Shown in pieces: positions 62,027-64,000 of a stretch of 64,000 bases of DNA (positions are counted from its first letter, which is position 1; each line of letters opens with the position of its first letter). The translations under genes were made by a program, and so were the position numbers. The stretch covers positions 930,001 to 994,000 of the forward strand of contig NZ_WRPK01000001.1 of the NCBI RefSeq assembly GCF_009755815.1, given 5' to 3'. The notes below the pieces were generated by a model, which saw only the letters and a list, made by a program, of their open reading frames with translations, was not told the origin of the DNA and searched no databases. This DNA comes from Flavisphingomonas formosensis (lineage in GTDB: Bacteria > Pseudomonadota > Alphaproteobacteria > Sphingomonadales > Sphingomonadaceae).

Positions 62027-62221
62027 TTATGGTCGGCTGCGGCTCATGCCAAACGACGCCCGCTTCAGCGCCCCAGCCTCGGGCCGCATCGTCTGCTGAT
62101 CCTCCAGAACGGGCAATGCGCGCACCGCAGGAATCGGAGGCTTCGTGCGAGGCGACAGCGTGGCCAGCGCGACCAATGTCGCCGCAACGGCAATGCAGCC
62201 GATTAGCCGGGCGAGGCTCAT
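62027..62221 (-). CDS. Small single-pass membrane protein
   Basis: A 64-residue protein with one N-terminal hydrophobic helix (LARLIGCIAVAATLVALATL) and a basic, Pro-rich tail. No family recognised. It lies 102 bp upstream of the tail operon on the same strand. The open frame extends further upstream, but that part overlaps the neighbouring gene and lacks coding character. Confidence 0.5.
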   Translation of the reverse strand: MSLARLIGCIAVAATLVALATLSPRTKPPIPAVRALPVLEDQQTMRPEAGALKRASFGMSRSRP

Positions 62222-62270
62222 CCCCCAACCCTGCTCATCCTGCCGGTCGCGCAGGAGAAGGGCCAGCGCA

Positions 62271-62528
62271 CTATTCACCTGCCGCAGCCCCAAAGAAGAT
62301 AAGGCCGGAGATGCCGACAACGGGCCGTGGTTTCAGCCATTGCTCCACCCTCGTCTCGGTGCTGATGCCCCGGCTGCTGAAACCGTGCGCAACGATCCGA
62401 AGGAACCGAGGGTCGTGCTGGGCGGTTCCTCTCTGCTGGATCCATATGCGACGAACGGCGCCGTCGATACGATCGATCGCCCACAGAACCAGACCGCTGA
62501 AATAAGGTGTTGGGAGGGTGTCGATCAT
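62271..62528 (-). CDS. Small hypothetical protein
   Basis: An 85-residue protein: MIDTLPTPYFSGLVLWAIDRIDGAVRRIWIQQRG at the N-terminus and a hydrophobic C-terminus (VVGISGLIFFGAAAGE). Codon choice looks coding but no family is recognised. It sits in a run of small same-strand genes between the UbiB-like gene and the phage tail module. Confidence 0.5.
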   Translation of the reverse strand: MIDTLPTPYFSGLVLWAIDRIDGAVRRIWIQQRGTAQHDPRFLRIVAHGFSSRGISTETRVEQWLKPRPVVGISGLIFFGAAAGE

Positions 62529-62611
62529 AGGCTTGTCCTGTCGTCCGATGGAAAGACGGAGACGCGGGCGTTCAACCTGATCGAAATGGCCTTTTCCCGG
62601 CCGAGGTCTTT

Positions 62612-63115
62612 TCAGTGCCGGATCGCGAGCAAGTCTGGAGAGGTGTTCTCTCGCCCCGCTTCGGCATAGCGGCTGTCGCCCTGCCAGGGGGTTGCCATCT
62701 CCTGGACCGGTGGCGGCACGATGATCGGTGGTGCCGGCTCGGCTGCTTCGGCGCGTTCGGCCGGAATAACATCGGCGTCGAAGTCCGCAGGCTCGGCCAT
62801 CGAGACCATGTCCTCCGTCTCGCCTGCTTCTTTCACCAGAGGCAGATCCCGTACGGATGGTGTGACCATGCCCGTACTGGAGCGCGCGTCAGGCGTGTAA
62901 AGCGGGCCGGATAGGGCAGCCGGCGTCAGCACCGCGATCTGCGGCCCGCTAGGTGCGATCAGCGCGGGATCCGGCGCGCTCGCGGCGAAGGCGGCAAGCG
63001 GGGAAGGGGCGGCGGCCCGAGGCGTCGTTGGCGGTAGCATCAGCATGGTGAGCGTCGTCACGCCGATTATCGCCCCCACGGCCTTCCCGGCTCGATGCGT
63101 CCAGATCGGGTTCAT
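62612..63115 (-). CDS. Hypothetical exported Pro/Ala-rich protein
   Basis: A 167-residue protein with a basic N-terminus and a signal-like helix (AVGAIIGVTTLTMLMLPP), followed by a low-complexity region rich in Ala, Pro and acidic residues, with IIVPPPVQ near the end. No fold or family recognised; probably periplasmic or membrane-anchored. Confidence 0.6.
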   Translation of the reverse strand: MNPIWTHRAGKAVGAIIGVTTLTMLMLPPTTPRAAAPSPLAAFAASAPDPALIAPSGPQIAVLTPAALSGPLYTPDARSSTGMVTPSVRDLPLVKEAGETEDMVSMAEPADFDADVIPAERAEAAEPAPPIIVPPPVQEMATPWQGDSRYAEAGRENTSPDLLAIRH

Positions 63116-63139
63116 CGCGCTGCCTCCCGGCCGCCGCCC

Positions 63140-63394
63140 TCATTGTCCGCCGTCGCCGGCCTTCCCGCTGGCCGCGCTGCCGACCTTGTCGGCCGCATCG
63201 GACACGCTCTGGGCGGCGCTTGTAACCGCCTGATCGCGGCTGCTGGTCGAATGCTGGATGTTGAGCAGGTAAATAGCGCCGATCACGATCGCTATGATTA
63301 GCGCGGCTGCGATGATGACGGCGCCGCTGCTGGTCTTGCTCTCTACTATCGTCGTGCGGCTGCCATCTGTGTCGGCTGCGCGATAATCGGTCAT
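63140..63394 (-). CDS. Small single-pass membrane protein
   Basis: An 84-residue protein with a polar N-terminus, one transmembrane helix (AVIIAAALIIAIVIGAIYLLNI) and a Ser/Ala-rich, coiled-coil-like tail (AVTSAAQSVSDAADKVGSAA). No known function. It lies between the UbiB-like gene and the Pro/Ala-rich protein on the same strand; the 100 bp before it hold no gene. Confidence 0.65.
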   Translation of the reverse strand: MTDYRAADTDGSRTTIVESKTSSGAVIIAAALIIAIVIGAIYLLNIQHSTSSRDQAVTSAAQSVSDAADKVGSAASGKAGDGGQ

Positions 63395-63494
63395 GTCGTC
63401 TCTCCCTCTACGACAGCGAAAACCCTCTTGTCTTTTCCCGGTTCCGGATGATTATTGATTCTGCGCAGTGTGGCCGATGGAGATGAGATGGGTC

Positions 63495-64000
63495 TCAGCC
63501 CAGAAAGAGCGCGCCCGCGATCAGCAGGCCTGCCATTACGATCGCGCCTGCCACCCATTTTCCGGCGTGCACGATCGCATCGGCGCTCGGCGCGCCGGCC
63601 CTGTCCGCTGCCGGCTCCGTCTCCAGCCTGTTCACCAGAACGCGGATCAGCCGCGGTGCGTCGTCGCCGATCCTGGCCAGCTCGAGCGCAAGCGCGTCCA
63701 GCTTGGCGCTCCATCGATCGGGTGAGAGCCTCTCCATCAGGATGCGCAGCCGCGCCCGTTCGATCGAGGCGGTGAGATCGAAATCCGGCTGGATGGCGAC
63801 GAGCACGCCGTCCATCGTGATCATCGCCTTGAAGATCAGCAGCAGGTCCGGCGGCAGCATCATGCCCTGCTCGCGCAAGAGTGGAAAGAAGTCGCGGACC
63901 AGTGCGCTTAGCACCAGCCGGCCGCCGCTGTGCCGCGCAACCAACCGTTCGGACGCGGCGAGTATCCGCTCGTGCGATGTCCCGGCCCCGCCCGACCAGA
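63495..64000 (-). CDS. UbiB/AarF (ABC1) family kinase-like protein, 3' part only
   Basis: The frame is open to the window edge, so only the last 168 residues are seen. They contain the C-lobe region of ABC1/UbiB atypical kinases (LVLSALVRDFFPLLREQGMMLPPDLLLIFKAMITMDGVLVAIQPDFDL), a helical segment and the typical C-terminal membrane anchor (WVAGAIVMAGLLIAGALFLG). UbiB proteins support ubiquinone synthesis or lipid trafficking. The kinase motifs lie outside the window, so the assignment rests on the C-terminal pattern. Confidence 0.75.
   Translation of the reverse strand, partial: WSGGAGTSHERILAASERLVARHSGGRLVLSALVRDFFPLLREQGMMLPPDLLLIFKAMITMDGVLVAIQPDFDLTASIERARLRILMERLSPDRWSAKLDALALELARIGDDAPRLIRVLVNRLETEPAADRAGAPSADAIVHAGKWVAGAIVMAGLLIAGALFLG

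Overview
The window comes from a high-GC alphaproteobacterium, most likely a sphingomonad (Sphingomonadales). Supporting signs are the panB / YfgM-like / bamB / der / tusA order, a Coq4-type ubiquinone protein, the imuA-imuB-dnaE2 mutagenesis operon with an alphaproteobacterial GAAC-N7-GAAC LexA site, a NodT-EmrA-EmrB pump and GC-rich palindromic intergenic repeats. All assignments come from reading the sequence; no database search was run. I saw no rRNA, tRNA, CRISPR array, integrase or complete insertion sequence.

Layout. 1-17.3 kb is housekeeping: pantothenate synthesis, outer-membrane assembly (BamB), ribosome GTPase Der, a TusA-like protein, a Bfd/bacterioferritin iron pair, a DUF418 membrane protein, a hemerythrin-domain protein, purL, a lipoprotein, a LexA-controlled Y-family polymerase, Coq4, an Old Yellow Enzyme homologue and a YghU-type glutathione transferase. 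17.3-24.1 kb holds a broken secreted-protein gene and, divergent from it, the SOS operon imuA-imuB-dnaE2; a palindromic element between imuB and dnaE2 supplies the dnaE2 ribosome-binding site. 24.1-35.9 kb carries a TetR-controlled drug pump with twin operators, an Fsr-like transporter with a divergent AraC regulator, and assorted regulators and small enzymes.

35.9-51.3 kb is an exopolysaccharide assembly and decoration locus: an O-antigen ligase-like protein, Wza, a Wzc autokinase with an alternating-tyrosine tail and a TPR-like protein on the minus strand, then an acetyltransferase, a polysaccharide lyase, an MBOAT/SGNH O-acylation pair, a Wzy-like polymerase and three acyltransferase-3 proteins. 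No glycosyltransferase or flippase is seen here. From about 46.5 to 50.1 kb the DNA is visibly AT-richer, suggesting a horizontally exchanged segment that customises the polymer.

51.8-61.9 kb is a minus-strand phage module in the order of the T7 tail region: tail-tubular-A-like protein, a nozzle (tail-tubular-B-like) apparently split over two coupled genes, gp13-like and gp14-like proteins, a 1009-residue tail fibre with an SGNH esterase motif set, then a lysis cassette. Capsid, portal, terminase, gp15/gp16-like ejection proteins, integrase and repressor are all absent from the window, and a winged-helix protein gene sits in opposite orientation inside the module. This headless short-tail cassette is the most unusual feature here. 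62.0-64.0 kb has four small membrane or secreted proteins of unknown role and the 3' part of a UbiB/AarF-family kinase gene cut by the window edge.
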